Source: Nomia melanderi | Taxonomy: Eukaryota > Arthropoda > Insecta > Hymenoptera > Halictidae | Assembly: GCF_051020985.1 (NCBI RefSeq) | Contig: NC_135008.1 | Location: 6,634,001-6,698,000 of the forward strand | Length of the DNA stretch: 64,000 bases | Reading direction: 5' to 3' | Notes under the pieces: generated by a model | Seen by the model: the letters and a program-made list of their open reading frames with translations, nothing else | Database searches by the model: none | Told to the model about the DNA's origin: nothing | Position numbers and translations under genes: made by a program | Part shown: positions 11,672 to 23,600 of the stretch, one piece after another | Position numbering within the stretch: position 1 is the first letter of the stretch | Layout: each line of letters begins with the position of its first letter

Positions 11672-13187
11672 CCAACGATGTTTTTATACCTCACTTTGAG
11701 CTTTTACTTTTATTTTCTAAATATTTATATACTTATAGCGTAATTTTGCAAAATACTTACATTTAACAGGTCGTTAAGAATGCATGAATAAATATTTTTG
11801 ATAATATTCTAACATGAATACAAATGTTCCTCTCGTCACTTCACTTTTTCCCTTTTTTCCTTGAAACAGAAGAAAAATTATTGTAGTTAAAACGTAAACG
11901 ATCTGCGCTCCGATCACTGTTGTTATGTACTATCTAAATTCATAGGAATCTAGTGAGGGTCTTGAACGTAGTATGCGTGTGTGAAAATATTATTGCAGGA
12001 CCGAGGATGTGTTAGCTCCGAAAACGTAACACTACCATCCTCTAGTTTGACGCACGCGATAAATATTTATACGATACTTCTGTACGATACTTCGAGAATC
12101 AAGAAACGTTCAATGTTCTTAATAACAACGCGCGTGCTGTCCTTTCTTATCGCGCAAAGAACCGCATTATCAACATGTTTTCAACTCCTTACCTCCCTCT
12201 GCTCATTATGTCCCACACCAGAATTTTTCCTCCCCTTTCCCGATCAAACAGCGTACAGAAGATTCTTCACTCATCTACACGATGTCTCGAAAAATGCTTT
12301 TCTCGTTCCATATGCAATTTTCCCTGGTAGAAAGCTTCGCAGTTAGGGCTTTTCATTTAATTTTACATTTAAAACTACATTTTGCTTGGCATTTTGATAT
12401 TCTGATATTTTAACAGGAACATTAATCATTTCGAAGGTAAATTCATGGCGGTAAACATTAAAATTCGAAGTATTCAGTCGTGACGAGTGTTTCGATGGAC
12501 GATGAACGTGTTACAGCTTCTTTTTAAATGCCAGTGTGTTAAACAAAAGTATGCTGTAAGAAATAGGGATGATGCGGTAGTAGTACATTCATAAAACTTC
12601 GTATTTCGTTAAAAACCAGGATCGCATTCGTTTTTAATGACGTCGGTGTAATTTGATTAAGCCAGTTTCTTAAAACTGGAAACTAGAGGCATTCTGCACA
12701 CTGCGTACAATTAAATGCATATGCTAAATTGATAAATTCCTCCACTCTTCTATTCTCGAGGAGAGGGGGTACTTTACTCCTCTCTGTCTCTCCCTCACGC
12801 CCCTTTCCATCTAATAAATAAAATATTAACCGATGGTTAATGCAAAGACACTATTCGAGAGTGCGCAAGGGAACAGATACATTGAGTTCAATTCGAGTAA
12901 TTGCAGTCAATGTTCACAACTCTAATAATACATTTTTCGTGTCACCTGTGAATAGTAATAGAAGACTGTAACATTTTTCAGCAGTTTTTTTTTTATTTAA
13001 TACAACTATTGGAATATTTTTATAGTTTATAGTATATAATTTATATACTGAGAGGCCAAGTTTCATATCTTTTTTACGAAGTGTTAATTCTCGCGTTTAA
13101 ATTTTTACCTAATGAACATTGTGAACTTGTCAACGACTGTTCTGGATTCTTAAATATTTCCTTGGTTTCGATATATATTCATTTAAC

Positions 13188-16100
13188 ATGGTGCATTTAC
13201 GTCGTCAGGTAAGTCCTTGTTAACAATGTAAGAAAAACTCAAGTTCTCCAAGCGTTATTAGCCGATTCAATTTAGTGATATTAAATTAACGTTAAAATTT
13301 CCGAGTACAGATTGCAAAAGACTTTAGGATTCCCCTTACATCGTCAACTTGATATCGTATCATTTTGCGGATTTAAATTTAAGATGAAAAATTAACGTGA
13401 AGTTTCGTGTTCGCATGATCTTTTGTAAAACTTGAACATTTTATCTCAGTCTTCTGTGTAGTGATGCAACATTCTTGTTTACGCACGTATATTTAAACGC
13501 GCGATTTATACACTACTGTTTAAAATTTGGAAAATTCTATACGCGTAAAAGATTACAATGTCTTTTTTTTATCAGTGATTAGAATCCTATGTACGTCAAT
13601 TGTCTTATAAATATTCTACAACGACATAAAGTGCTTAAAGTGCCACGTGCCTGAACTTTGTTTCGTCTGTAATTGGTAGATAATACAAATTCGAGTAAAT
13701 GGGGCAAAAAGATCTTAAATACATGATTTCTGATTTTCGCATGCGTATCATTCATCCCTAACAAATAATAAAAATTCATGAAATCGTACTACATAATTTC
13801 ATTGACCCATTGTTATCTTTGCTTCCGTAAGCAACTTATCGTAGTTAACGATTTATGATAAATCACCTATCATGTTAATTGTCGGGTGCGTAGCGGATTA
13901 TTCGCGATATCTAACAAGTTTATCGTTTTCTTTCTTTTTTTATTTTATTTGTAAGAGATGCTCCACTTAAAACAGATACTCGTTTGAATAACACTTTCGT
14001 AATTTCGATACGGACTAAATTAAATTTCACTTTCGCTACAACTTCCCGCTTCTTATGATAAAAATTCATTTTCGACTATTAATTAATGCTACTGTTGAAA
14101 TCGTAGCTATGGATAAATTTTAAATTAATAATAAAGCCTATTTAATCATATTTATGGATGTTTCTTAATAAATTCTTTATTTGCGTATATAGGAAATATT
14201 AAAGTATAAGAACCATTTTCACAGATTTTGTCCTGCGGGAATTTATTAAATCAATTTCAGCCTAACGTTAAATGGAGTTCGGCAGTAAAAATTAGGGACA
14301 AAAAAGTAATACAACCGGAACGTTCCTTTAAGGTATAACATTTGTAAGGATGTAATTATTAAATGTATTTCGCAGTATCTACGGTTAAGCCTATAATTCT
14401 TATATTTATAGTATGCAGATTTATCGGTCCGTCTTGCAGGACCAGAACAATTACAGCCTAAGCCTGATGTTAGTGCTTTAGTCTTTGGAAAATACTTTAC
14501 AGATCATATGTTAAAAATATTTTATCATGAGGCATTAGGAGGATGGCAGGTGCCAGAAATCACACCTCTTGAAAACTTAGTCATTCATCCAGCATCAAAA
14601 GTGTTGCATTATGCAATAGAGGTATGTGCAATTTGTATGTAAAGTCACTATAGCTTAATTCCACAGATAACATAAAATATGTATACATTTTTTTAGTTGT
14701 TTGAGGGTTTAAAAGCATACAGAGGAGTAGATGGAAAAATAAGAATGTTTAGACCAGACTTGAACATGGAACGAATGAACAATTCAGCAATGAGGACTGG
14801 CCTGCCTACTTTTAATGGGGAAGAACTAATAAAATGTTGTTGTAGATTACTTAGTATAGATCAAGAGTGGGTACCTCATTCTACTGCTTCTAGTCTGTAC
14901 ATACGTCCTACTCTTATAGGTATAGATGTAAGTAGTAACTTTCTATTGGACTTAAAACTTTTTCATTTGGAACGAAGGTTACACAGATATTTTGTACAGT
15001 ATATTACAATTATTTTGTTAATTGTAATCATTTATACGATAGGAAGATACTTATGTCACAGACACCATTAAGAGAGAAGCAGAAAAGTAATCAATGTATT
15101 TCCCAATACCAAATGATAATATGTGATAGACGGGCATGATGCTCTTTTGTTGGGGCAGGGCCGTAAGATATAATTAGATCAAAAGTTATATTATGATTGA
15201 TACATGCTATTACAATACTGTACCACATATGAAGCAGCAAACAAAGAACTGATGATGAAAGCTAAGGACTGTTTTGCTCATAAGCTAGATTCCATTTATA
15301 ATCCATATCTATTTTACAATTCCACAGTATATATTTAGTATAAAATAATGAATTATATATTATTTTGTTTCTTTTACTTTTTTTATTTTTCTGTTTGTCA
15401 AAAGTATACATATTACCTAAAATATATGTTAAAAGTGAGACTTATACCAATTGATTTTACTTCATTCTTTTCAGTTTTTCATAAAGAAATGGAATATAAT
15501 AATAAAAAATATGTGTAAAATAAGGATAGAAATGTAATAATAAGATAACAGTTCTTACAATGTAAAATAATTCTTTTTCTTTGTGTTTGTAGCCTACACT
15601 TGGAGTGGCATCTTCAGAATCAGCTTTACTATATATTATTTTGTCTCCTGTGGGCTCCTATTTTAAGAAAACAGATGAAAACGTTGGTATATCTTTACTA
15701 GCAGATCCTCAGTACACTAGAGCATGGCCAGGGGGTTGTGGTAGTTATAAAGTAGGTAGCAATTATGGACCTACCATTTATGTACAAAGAGAAGCTACAG
15801 AAAGAGGCTTGCAACAAGTGCTTTGGCTTTTTGGAGAAAATAATGAAGTAACTGAAGTTGGAACAATGAATATTTTTATGTTCTATATCAACAACGATGG
15901 CGGTAAGCAAAACTTTCTGTCATGTTTCATCTGATTGATTGAGTTATACAAAAATATTTAAACATTGTTATTTTAAAATCTTAGAAAAAGAATTACTGAC
16001 ACCGCCTTTGTTGGATGGTTTAATTCTTCCTGGGATCACAAGGGCATCTATTTTAAGTTTAGCTAAGGAATGGAATCAATTCAAAGTCAAGGAACAAAAA

Positions 16101-16416
16101 TTCAATATGAATGATATTTGTCAACTGTTATCAGAAAACAGAGTAAGATCATTTTCTGATTATATATTGAACAATTTTTTTATTTATAATTTATGTAATT
16201 TTTATAATTTAATTATTATTGTAGCTGTTAGAATTATTTGGGACAGGAACAGCAGGTATAATTAGCCCTATATCATACATTGAATACAGTGGCCGACCTT
16301 TACATATACCAACGTTACAACACTCAGAGCCGGTTTATAAAAAGTTCCTAAAACATTTAATAGACATACAATATGGTGTTATACCGAATCATCCATGGAC
16401 GATATCTATTGAGTGA
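13188..16416 (+). CDS. BCAT: branched-chain amino acid aminotransferase (BCAT)
   Basis: Seven exons join in phase to 409 residues: 13188-13208, 14225-14332, 14412-14621, 14697-14927, 15593-15902, 15985-16142, 16225-16416. The enzyme is a fold-type IV PLP transaminase that moves the amino group of Leu, Ile and Val to 2-oxoglutarate. Recognisable segments are FEGLKAYRG (115-123), FRPDLNMERMNNSA, the PLP lysine Lys243 in GGCGSYKVGSNYGP, the block QQVLWLFGENNEVTEVGTMN, LDGLILPGITR, and the C-terminal FGTGTAGIISP and LHIPT. The first two exons give a short basic N-terminus (MVHLRRQ, then ILSCGNLLNQFQ) that could be a mitochondrial presequence; the 7-codon first exon is the least certain. The mammalian CXXC redox motif is not conserved (Gly357 and Ser360 at the two Cys positions). 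Length and domain order are normal. An AATAAA at 16632, about 215 bases after the stop, is a likely poly(A) signal. Confidence 0.92.
14928..15592 (+). other. largest downstream intron of the BCAT gene
   Basis: This 665-base AT-rich intron lies between the exon ending LYIRPTLIGID and the exon starting PTLGVASSESA. It has GT and AG borders and I see no gene or repeat inside. The other large BCAT intron (13209-14224) is similarly featureless. Confidence 0.7.
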
Positions 16417-16797
16417 AAGTAGAATAATTTATTTGTTTATTTATTATGTAATCATCCTTAGGGATGAACTGTGAATGTTAGCATTCGCTGAACTGGATGC
16501 TAAATGACTTAAAAATTGACTTATCAAAAATCAGTGTATCGCTATTTTTTACGTGAATAACGCTTTTATTTATTTATAGTATCAAGTATTTCTAATAGAT
16601 TAGGTGTGAGCGATTTTTTAATTAAATATTTAATAAACAAAAGTATCTGTCTGAGATAAGACTCAGGGATTAGAAGCTTATTATTGTTGATAAATTAATT
16701 GTTGAGTACCAATTTGACAATTTGTGTTTTGTGTATGCGTGAATGTATATATGTATATTCTTTTAAACAGAAGTGCAATACAAAGTATATGTATGAA

Positions 16798-16840
<43 letters not shown>

Positions 16841-17683
16841 ATACATATGCAGATATCTTTTTCACATTATTCTGCAAAAACTTACGATAGCGAGTAAATA
16901 AGAATCAGTACAAAAGAGATCTTGGTTTTCATGACAGAAGCGTTGTATTCCCACCTGCCTAATGTACCTTTAAAAATGTTAGATCGTTTTGGAATACATC
17001 ATTTTGTCTTATATAGCATAGACCCAAAATACGTACAGATTATACGTACAATGTATTTTTCTGTCTATTGTTCTGAAATACCGACACTGCTAAAAATGCC
17101 CCGATACATTAGCGACCTCTACCTAAATCAATAAGAGAGCGATAGAATTTATGAAAACCGCGGAACTGAGAAATCAAAGGGAAGATACATAGGGGTTGTT
17201 CAAGAGATGTGCCCCGTAACACCACAAGGGTAAAAGAGGTCTCTCGTTAGGGATTTTGTTTATGATTCTGATTGGTTATGTCTAACCATACTGATAGTTA
17301 ATAAATTAGTATCAAAAATGATATGAGAAAAGATGAAAACTAACCAGTGACGCGCATTTCAGATTACTATCAACTCTCGTGCAACGGGCGGACATGCGCA
17401 TCAGAGTTTTAAAGAAAGGTATTAAATAAATTGAAAATTTAAAATATTTAGATAAATGTTTAATTAGTTTCATGTTTAAGTTTACTTTAAGAAATGTAAT
17501 TCATAATGTTAGCTGAATATATATCTGATTAACATAAGAATAATTTTGTGTCGCTTGAGATGCGTTCCTAAAATTTTGCTGACTTTCTCTTCTATGTCCA
17601 CAGTGTTCATTCATTGACGTTCTTATAAAAGAATAGATTCGTTACTTGCAACTGTGGCGAGATAGTCTGAAAAAAGAAGAAAC
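16417..17683. other. BCAT 3' end, spacer and COX8-like promoter region
   Basis: This 1.27 kb contains the BCAT 3' UTR with AATAAA at 16632-16637, an AAAT microsatellite at 16796-16843, and the upstream region of the small COX8-like gene. Short frames here look random. I see no TATA box that can be assigned with confidence. Confidence 0.5.
16796..16843. repeat. (AAAT)n microsatellite
   Basis: About twelve uninterrupted copies of the tetranucleotide AAAT follow each other here, downstream of the BCAT 3' UTR. It is a simple-sequence repeat likely to vary in length between individuals. Confidence 0.95.
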
Positions 17684-18291
17684 ATGTTTGCGGTTCAGAA
17701 TTTAGCCAGGAAAGCTCCACAATTATCGAAGCCGTTTTTCAATCAACACAGAACCATCCTTTCCACACCGCCTAGAGCTAAAGTATCTTCTGCAGTAAGT
17801 GTTCTTATCAATATCTCCAATTATGTAATACGTAAATTAAAATTTATAACTAAATACGCAATGAGAGAAAGTAATTTCATAGTTCGGGCTGTTAAAAATC
17901 TATATTTGCGTAAACATTAACAGTCATATGTTATTTGTACTTAGCATTTCAAACTTTAGTCATATAAAATATTGATTCGTTATTGAAACAAGGTGGGTGA
18001 TATACTTATGTTTGTGGTTTGTGTTATTAAGAATTTCACTTCTTTTGGCTAAATATACATACATATGTACATGAATTGATGTAAAACATGTATATACTTA
18101 AATATTTGTAAGTTTTGTTTTTAGAATCTTTTTTGATTGATCGATTGATGAATTGTTAGTGAAAATTACTAACACTAGTATTTTTCTTGCAGGAACTTAT
18201 AGGCCTTGGTATTGCTCTATGGGTGGGAATTATGGTGGTACCAATATATATTAGTTGCAACGTAACTAAATATGCTGCATCGAAAAAGTGA
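17684..18291 (+). CDS. COX8: cytochrome c oxidase subunit 8-like, mitochondrial inner membrane
   Basis: Two exons, 17684-17794 and 18193-18291, join at a phase-0 GT-AG intron to 69 residues. Residues 1 to about 30 (MFAVQNLARKAPQLSKPF...) are basic and amphipathic, fitting a cleaved mitochondrial presequence. The TPPRAKVSS segment before the mature part recalls COX8 precursors. Residues 38-60 (ELIGLGIALWVGIMVVPIYI) form the single membrane span, followed by a short basic tail ending KYAASKK. Size, a presequence plus one helix, and an intron between presequence and helix all suit nuclear subunit VIII of respiratory complex IV. Such small subunits diverge fast, so another single-span complex IV subunit such as VIIc is possible. 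The ATG is the first in frame. An AATAAA at 18660 may serve its 3' end. Confidence 0.68.
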
Positions 18292-19376
18292 ATTTGTATT
18301 AATTGTATATTTATAAAGTTAAGACCCCAATAGAACTTCAAAATGTAACTATTAAATTTTGAAGATATTAGATTAAATGGAATTAATATAAATTTTGGTT
18401 TGCAAATTCTTTACATATTATTTTCATCCACATTAATTATGCTTTGGACGAATATCTTTTGAAGAAGTATTTTATTTTAGAGGAAATGATTATTGGAAAA
18501 TTGTCATATTTCTATACAATGCATAAGTTTATTACACAAATGACTGCAGTCTTACATTTACGATTGTACAAAAATAGAGTACCATGTAAATATAATATTG
18601 GTTATTATAAAAATACATACAATTAGACTGTCATAATACAATGCAAAAATTTACATTTTAATAAACAAAGCTTTGTTGTTACTCTATTCTTTTCAATGCA
18701 AACAATTGTTTTCATGTATAAAGTTTTGTTACTTGGCACAAGAATTAAAACATTTCTCTGTCTTAAACTTCTTATTCTAATGATCATTTGTATTCTAAGA
18801 ATATCTTTAAAACAGTAGTAAGTCTGCAACAGTAAATATAAAAGTTCACTTTTATATATATTTTTTCAATTAAAAAACACATTAAATTTCTATATACAAA
18901 CATTTGCACATTGTACGTATTTTAATCTTGTATTCGCACTGTTAGAAACGTTATATCTGCGAAACTATAAATAGTGTTATTGATCTGCATCATTAAATCA
19001 ATCTATTTAGTACATTCAAAAATTACTCCAACATAATCGAAATGTCCATATTAATTTTAGCTTGTATAATCTCGTAATAGTGCTTGCATTGGAATGTCCA
19101 GATATATTTGTGAGTCTCCTACATTGTTCCTTAATTTGAAGTCATCTTTTAGGCAAAATATGTACGAAAGGAATGTATGGAATTTACATTCGCAAGGTGC
19201 GATAAGTTCTTAAAGTATTGAGAGCATTTTTGACAAACACTTCTGGCGCAACAAACTTATTATCGATGCGCTGGAAACGTCAAAAACAAACTGGGACGGA
19301 TTGTGTTTCACGGAAAAGCGTTCTCGCATCCGTTGAGTCGGCGTTCGCTGGTCCAGGTGACCTATTTGTCAATCAG
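18292..19376. other. convergent 3' UTR region between the COX8-like and ADAMTS genes
   Basis: This is 1.1 kb of AT-rich sequence between two convergent stop codons. It should contain the 3' UTR of the COX8-like gene (AATAAA at 18660) and that of the - strand protease. No further coding exon is visible; short frames on either strand are AT-biased and lack domains. Confidence 0.55.
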
Positions 19377-20630
19377 TCAATCGTCGAGGACGTGTCTTTT
19401 ATTGTGACGGCCGTGTCTGCGTTTTTTGAAGCATGTAGCGCAACATTTCTCTTGGACGATCGATGATACATCGCACATGCGTTTATACGTTGTGCACACA
19501 GAAGCTGGGACAATGGTGTCCTTGCACTCTGAAACAAATACGGTTCTTACTCGGTATAGTAAAAGTATAGGTAATTTCTTACCTATACTTCGATATCTAA
19601 TAAGAGCTTCTTAAGTATTAAGAACATATGGAGTGGTAATTTTCGTTAACGTATGCAATTACCGGATTTATCGTTTGCGCATTGCCGCCTATAATAGCAA
19701 CGTCTCGTATCGATTGGTCTTCTTTCGGGGTTGCAATCGTCGGACAGTAAGTCCGTTACACGGTCACGACATTCGATTTCCCTGCGCTTTACTCCGACCC
19801 TTGCCAGACAAGTCGAGTTGCAAGATCCCCATCTTCCTGTAAGCATGCTCATAAAGATCGATGTTTTACGTGCCTGATCTTTACCACCGCATCCCTTTGG
19901 CAGAAGGCCAGGCCAGGCCACGAGGAAGGTAAGTTAACGATACGGCTAAATTATAAGGTCGCGTTACGATCACGGATAAATAATCAAATTATTATGAAAA
20001 ATAGAGTCCCTGGAAATACATTAGAACAGAGTTTACCAATGAATTGCTTTTTAACATGTTTATTAACAGAGTTCATAATTATCTTCACTGAACGAGATAG
20101 AAATGAATAGCTTACCTGTAATCCACCTTCCACCCTGGCAAAATTCAATGGCGGCCGGTTTGTTCTCCGGGTTACAGTCGCCCTGAACGGAACAGGTCAC
20201 TTTCCTGCTCCTCTTTCTGTTCGCGCAGTGACTCCATTTCGAGACAATCCATTTCGATTTGGTATTGTACATAGAATTGTCCGGGTTCTCGTCCACGACG
20301 TTGTCGAATTCGAGGATCTCCGGCTCTTCAGTGGTCAGACCGTCGACAATCGTGATGCCGTCTTGATCGTTCGAGCTTACGTTGTAGAAGGAAGCGTCCT
20401 TATTGTCCGCGTACACGATTAGAGGCGCCTCCGTGGTCGAACCGCAAGGAGGTAAATTGGGACACGGGCTAACTTCCTCGGGTCTCACGTCTCTGTTGCA
20501 ATCACGATCGGGCAAAGCCAGATCTGAACGATCCGGACCCATTCCCGAGGAAACGCACATCACCGAACGCTTCCGAAGCGCGCCCTCTCCGCATGTTACC
20601 GGGCACATTTGCCACGGGCCGATCCACCAT
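19377..20630 (-). CDS. ADAMTS: ADAMTS C-terminal TSP1 repeats, acidic linker and PLAC exons M-O
   Basis: Exons 20630-20116, 19836-19663 and 19528-19377. M encodes a TSP1 repeat (WWIGPWQMCPVTCGEG), a Ser/Thr/Asp/Glu-rich linker of about 60 residues (955-1016), and a degenerate TSP1 repeat (WIVSKWSHCANRKRSRKVTC) lacking the usual CGxG stretch. N holds the last TSP1 repeat (RWGSCNSTCLARVG). O supplies a PLAC module with six cysteines ending in CCATC, then a basic tail HGRHNKRHVLDD and TGA at 19377-19379. The donor of exon N, TCCG|GTAATT, is weak. Reading through it ends the protein after a further GNCIR at TAA 19646-19648, so a PLAC-less isoform is possible. Confidence 0.88.
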
Positions 20631-23600
20631 CTAATTTCATTGCGCAACGTATATTTCCAGAAACGAAACGATAATTCGTACAATACCAAATACGCGTTTT
20701 ACCTGGCGGGACACGGATTTAAGTTGCACTCCCGCAGCATCGATTCCGGCATCTCGATGCCTTCGCAGAAGTGATCTTCGACGACTCCGCTCTTCTTCTC
20801 GTTGCAAAGAGCCTTCGAGACTTGCGTACCGCCGCCGCAGGTCACAGTGCAAAGTGACCAGTCCGAAAATACCCAAGAGTATTCCGGCGCTCGGTCAGGC
20901 TCCTTCTTTGGCACGGTGTATTCGTATCGCAGCCCGAAATTGCGGTAGTGTCCTCTGGAAATTAACTGAAGTGATGGGATAACGTTATTGAGAATGAGAA
21001 GAAAGTGGCTAGAGAATTGCGAGAGAATTGCCTATTAACTAAGTAATCGACAAACAGTGAAATGGGCGAATAAAGGTGACGAGATGGACGAAACGCGGCG
21101 CAAATGACATTTAAAAGAATCGTGGAAAGCGTGATCAGATACGGTTCATTGAAACTTTAACGAGACCGGTCTGTACTGCAGTTTATCGATTCGTTTCCCA
21201 AGTTTCGATCAACCGTTCGGACAGGCTCCGGGGTTGTGATTTTTCGGTGAAAAAGTTAGGGATGACGATGAATACGTACGTAAACTGCGATGTCCTCTTT
21301 AATAGGACCGGGAATTCTGATCTTCTCCCTGTCGCGGTCTCGCTCGTACAAAGCTGGTGTTCCAGCTACCTCGTACTCCCCAGCTAAAGTGATCTGCCTA
21401 TCCGATTAGAACAAGGATTTCAAATTGACGCGTACATGTAAATTGAATTCCTCCGTGATTTCTGTTTTCAGACATGCTCACCGTTTCCCATTGAGGAAGT
21501 ACTTGTCCGAGTTAGGCACACCTATGCCGATGTAATTCTTACTGTTGCCAATTTCCTCGATTTTAATGTTTCGCGATCCAGAAGGGACAACGACGACCTC
21601 TTTGTACCCCGGCCCGTCGTTTTTATCGTAAACGCCGCCCGTAGTTTCGCACTGAGTCCCATCCCCGTGGCAAATCCCGCAACGGTCCTCCGTGGCCTCG
21701 GAGTCGACCGTCCAATCGCAGCCGACCTTCTGCAGTTCGAAATCATTGCTTTGTAACGAAGAATCGATTGAACGCTAGATAATTGTTTATCAGAGAACTG
21801 ACTCTACAGATTCCGGCGATGCACATGTCCCTGGTGCCGACGTTGCAGGGTGTACCATCCAGAGCGGCTTCACCCCATGGGACGATCACGCTTTCCTCTG
21901 TATCGGTGCAATACAATTCGCAAGGTTCCGCTTTAATTAATACGATCGTTCAATGAAAAGTTACTTTTCAGAGAATCACGAAGTGAAACAAAGTCATTTT
22001 GCGAATACGAGTATTCCGAGCCGGTCGGTGAAAGCAGCTTACTTTGATCAAAGTACGGTAGCCACGTGTAATTTTTCCCCTTGTATTCCTTGCCGTCGTA
22101 ATTGCTGCATTGAACGGCTCTAAAGCTGGGCGTGCCCTCCGGGCAGGGCTGCGTGTTGCAAATTTTGTATCGACGCCTTTCGCCGATGCAGAATTTACCG
22201 CCGTGCGCTGGCTCCGGATGATCGCATTTCCGCTCCACGATCGAAACACCCGCGCCACAGGATCTCGAGCACTCGCTCCAAGAGCCCCATTCACCCCATC
22301 CACCATCGATCTGCCGTGGCCTGTCCACGATCGGCACGCACTCTTGGTTCTGACACCACTGCAACAGAATTAAAGCTCTTGTTCAATTTGGGATCGATTC
22401 GTTTTAAATATGCTTATTCTTGATGCTCTTGTTCTCTATTGATCTTCGATGACAAATGAAGCAGCTGTTACTTTTAATATTTCGTGTTCTGTATCTACAA
22501 TAGAATAGGTGTAATCTCTAATCGTATAGTCCGTTCTTGATCAATACAACTTATTGTTCGAAAAGAATTCATTGAAATGCTTGCAAAGGAAACAATTTAG
22601 GGGCGGGTTTGTGTCTAACAATAAGTGATAGTTACTCTCCGACGGGAATGTTTGAACTCAAGATCATTTGAAAATTACTACTGTCTTCACACCATGTGTT
22701 TCCCACAATGGGTTCCCGGGGCAGCCGGATGAAGCATAGTGGTGCAAGTGCCATCCACGATGCACCACAACTTCGAACAGATCTGTAAAGAAGATTGCCA
22801 AGCTCTATTCATCCGCCCAGAATTGTCTTGCAATCAATTTTCTTTTGTTCGTCACCTCCTGCAACGGAGAACAGACGGAAGCTTCCCTGACGCCGAACTG
22901 TAGCCTACACTGATGCTCCGCATTGTACATCGCGCCGGGTGGCAAATCCGGATACGCGTAATCGTTGTCTGCCGGCTCGTCCTCCAAACACTCGCCTTTC
23001 CCTTGGCTGCAACAATAGGAACCATTTTGATCATGTCGCGCCACAACAGTTGACTATATTTGTCCAAACAGAACTTGACTGCACACGCGGAAACTATTGT
23101 CAGCCATCGAACGCTTCCTCTCGCCGAGCTATACCCCACAGTTTACTCTGTTTACTGCGCTCACGCAGATCCCTATTTTTACAGTTCACTCAAAAGAAAC
23201 TAGGATAAAAGAAAAAATGTTTCGTCTATCAATTCTTAACGCTTCCTGGAAAAAACATGAAATTTACGAATCTGTCTAGCAGCATGTAACAGAGTCAAGT
23301 GTAACCGAGACGTTGTGGTTGTTGAACGTCTTACTCCAAGAAATTCGTTATATCTCTTCTGGAGCATCTCGACCAAGCGACTCCGATAGTGTCCACTTCG
23401 AATGTCGGTGTCATCACGTGCAGCGTGTCCCCGTCCCGCTTGCTGCAGCCGATTTTTTCTGTGTCGTGGTACATCCCGAAACTGGAATTCAAATAAAAAA
23501 CGACGATGTATCGCGTTGTCAACTGAAACGAACGAACGCAGAGAAATGCCAGCACGCGCGTGCTGGTTCACGACGCGACTGTGGCCGAATACACGACAAA

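Larger units (their letters stand above)
9439..13187. other. intergenic region between the kinase and BCAT genes
   Basis: This is 3.7 kb of mostly AT-rich sequence. The first 250 bases next to the kinase start are more GC-rich and should include its promoter and 5' UTR. A possible - strand exon (10261-10451) and a TTAA-bounded palindromic element (11582-11671) are listed separately. A 121-codon + strand frame at 11981-12346 has no recognisable domain and looks random. Nothing else is supported. Confidence 0.5.

Noticed and set aside
11981..12346. 121-codon + strand frame between kinase and BCAT
   Set aside because: No domain, no splice context and no relation to the neighbouring genes; it reads like random translated sequence.
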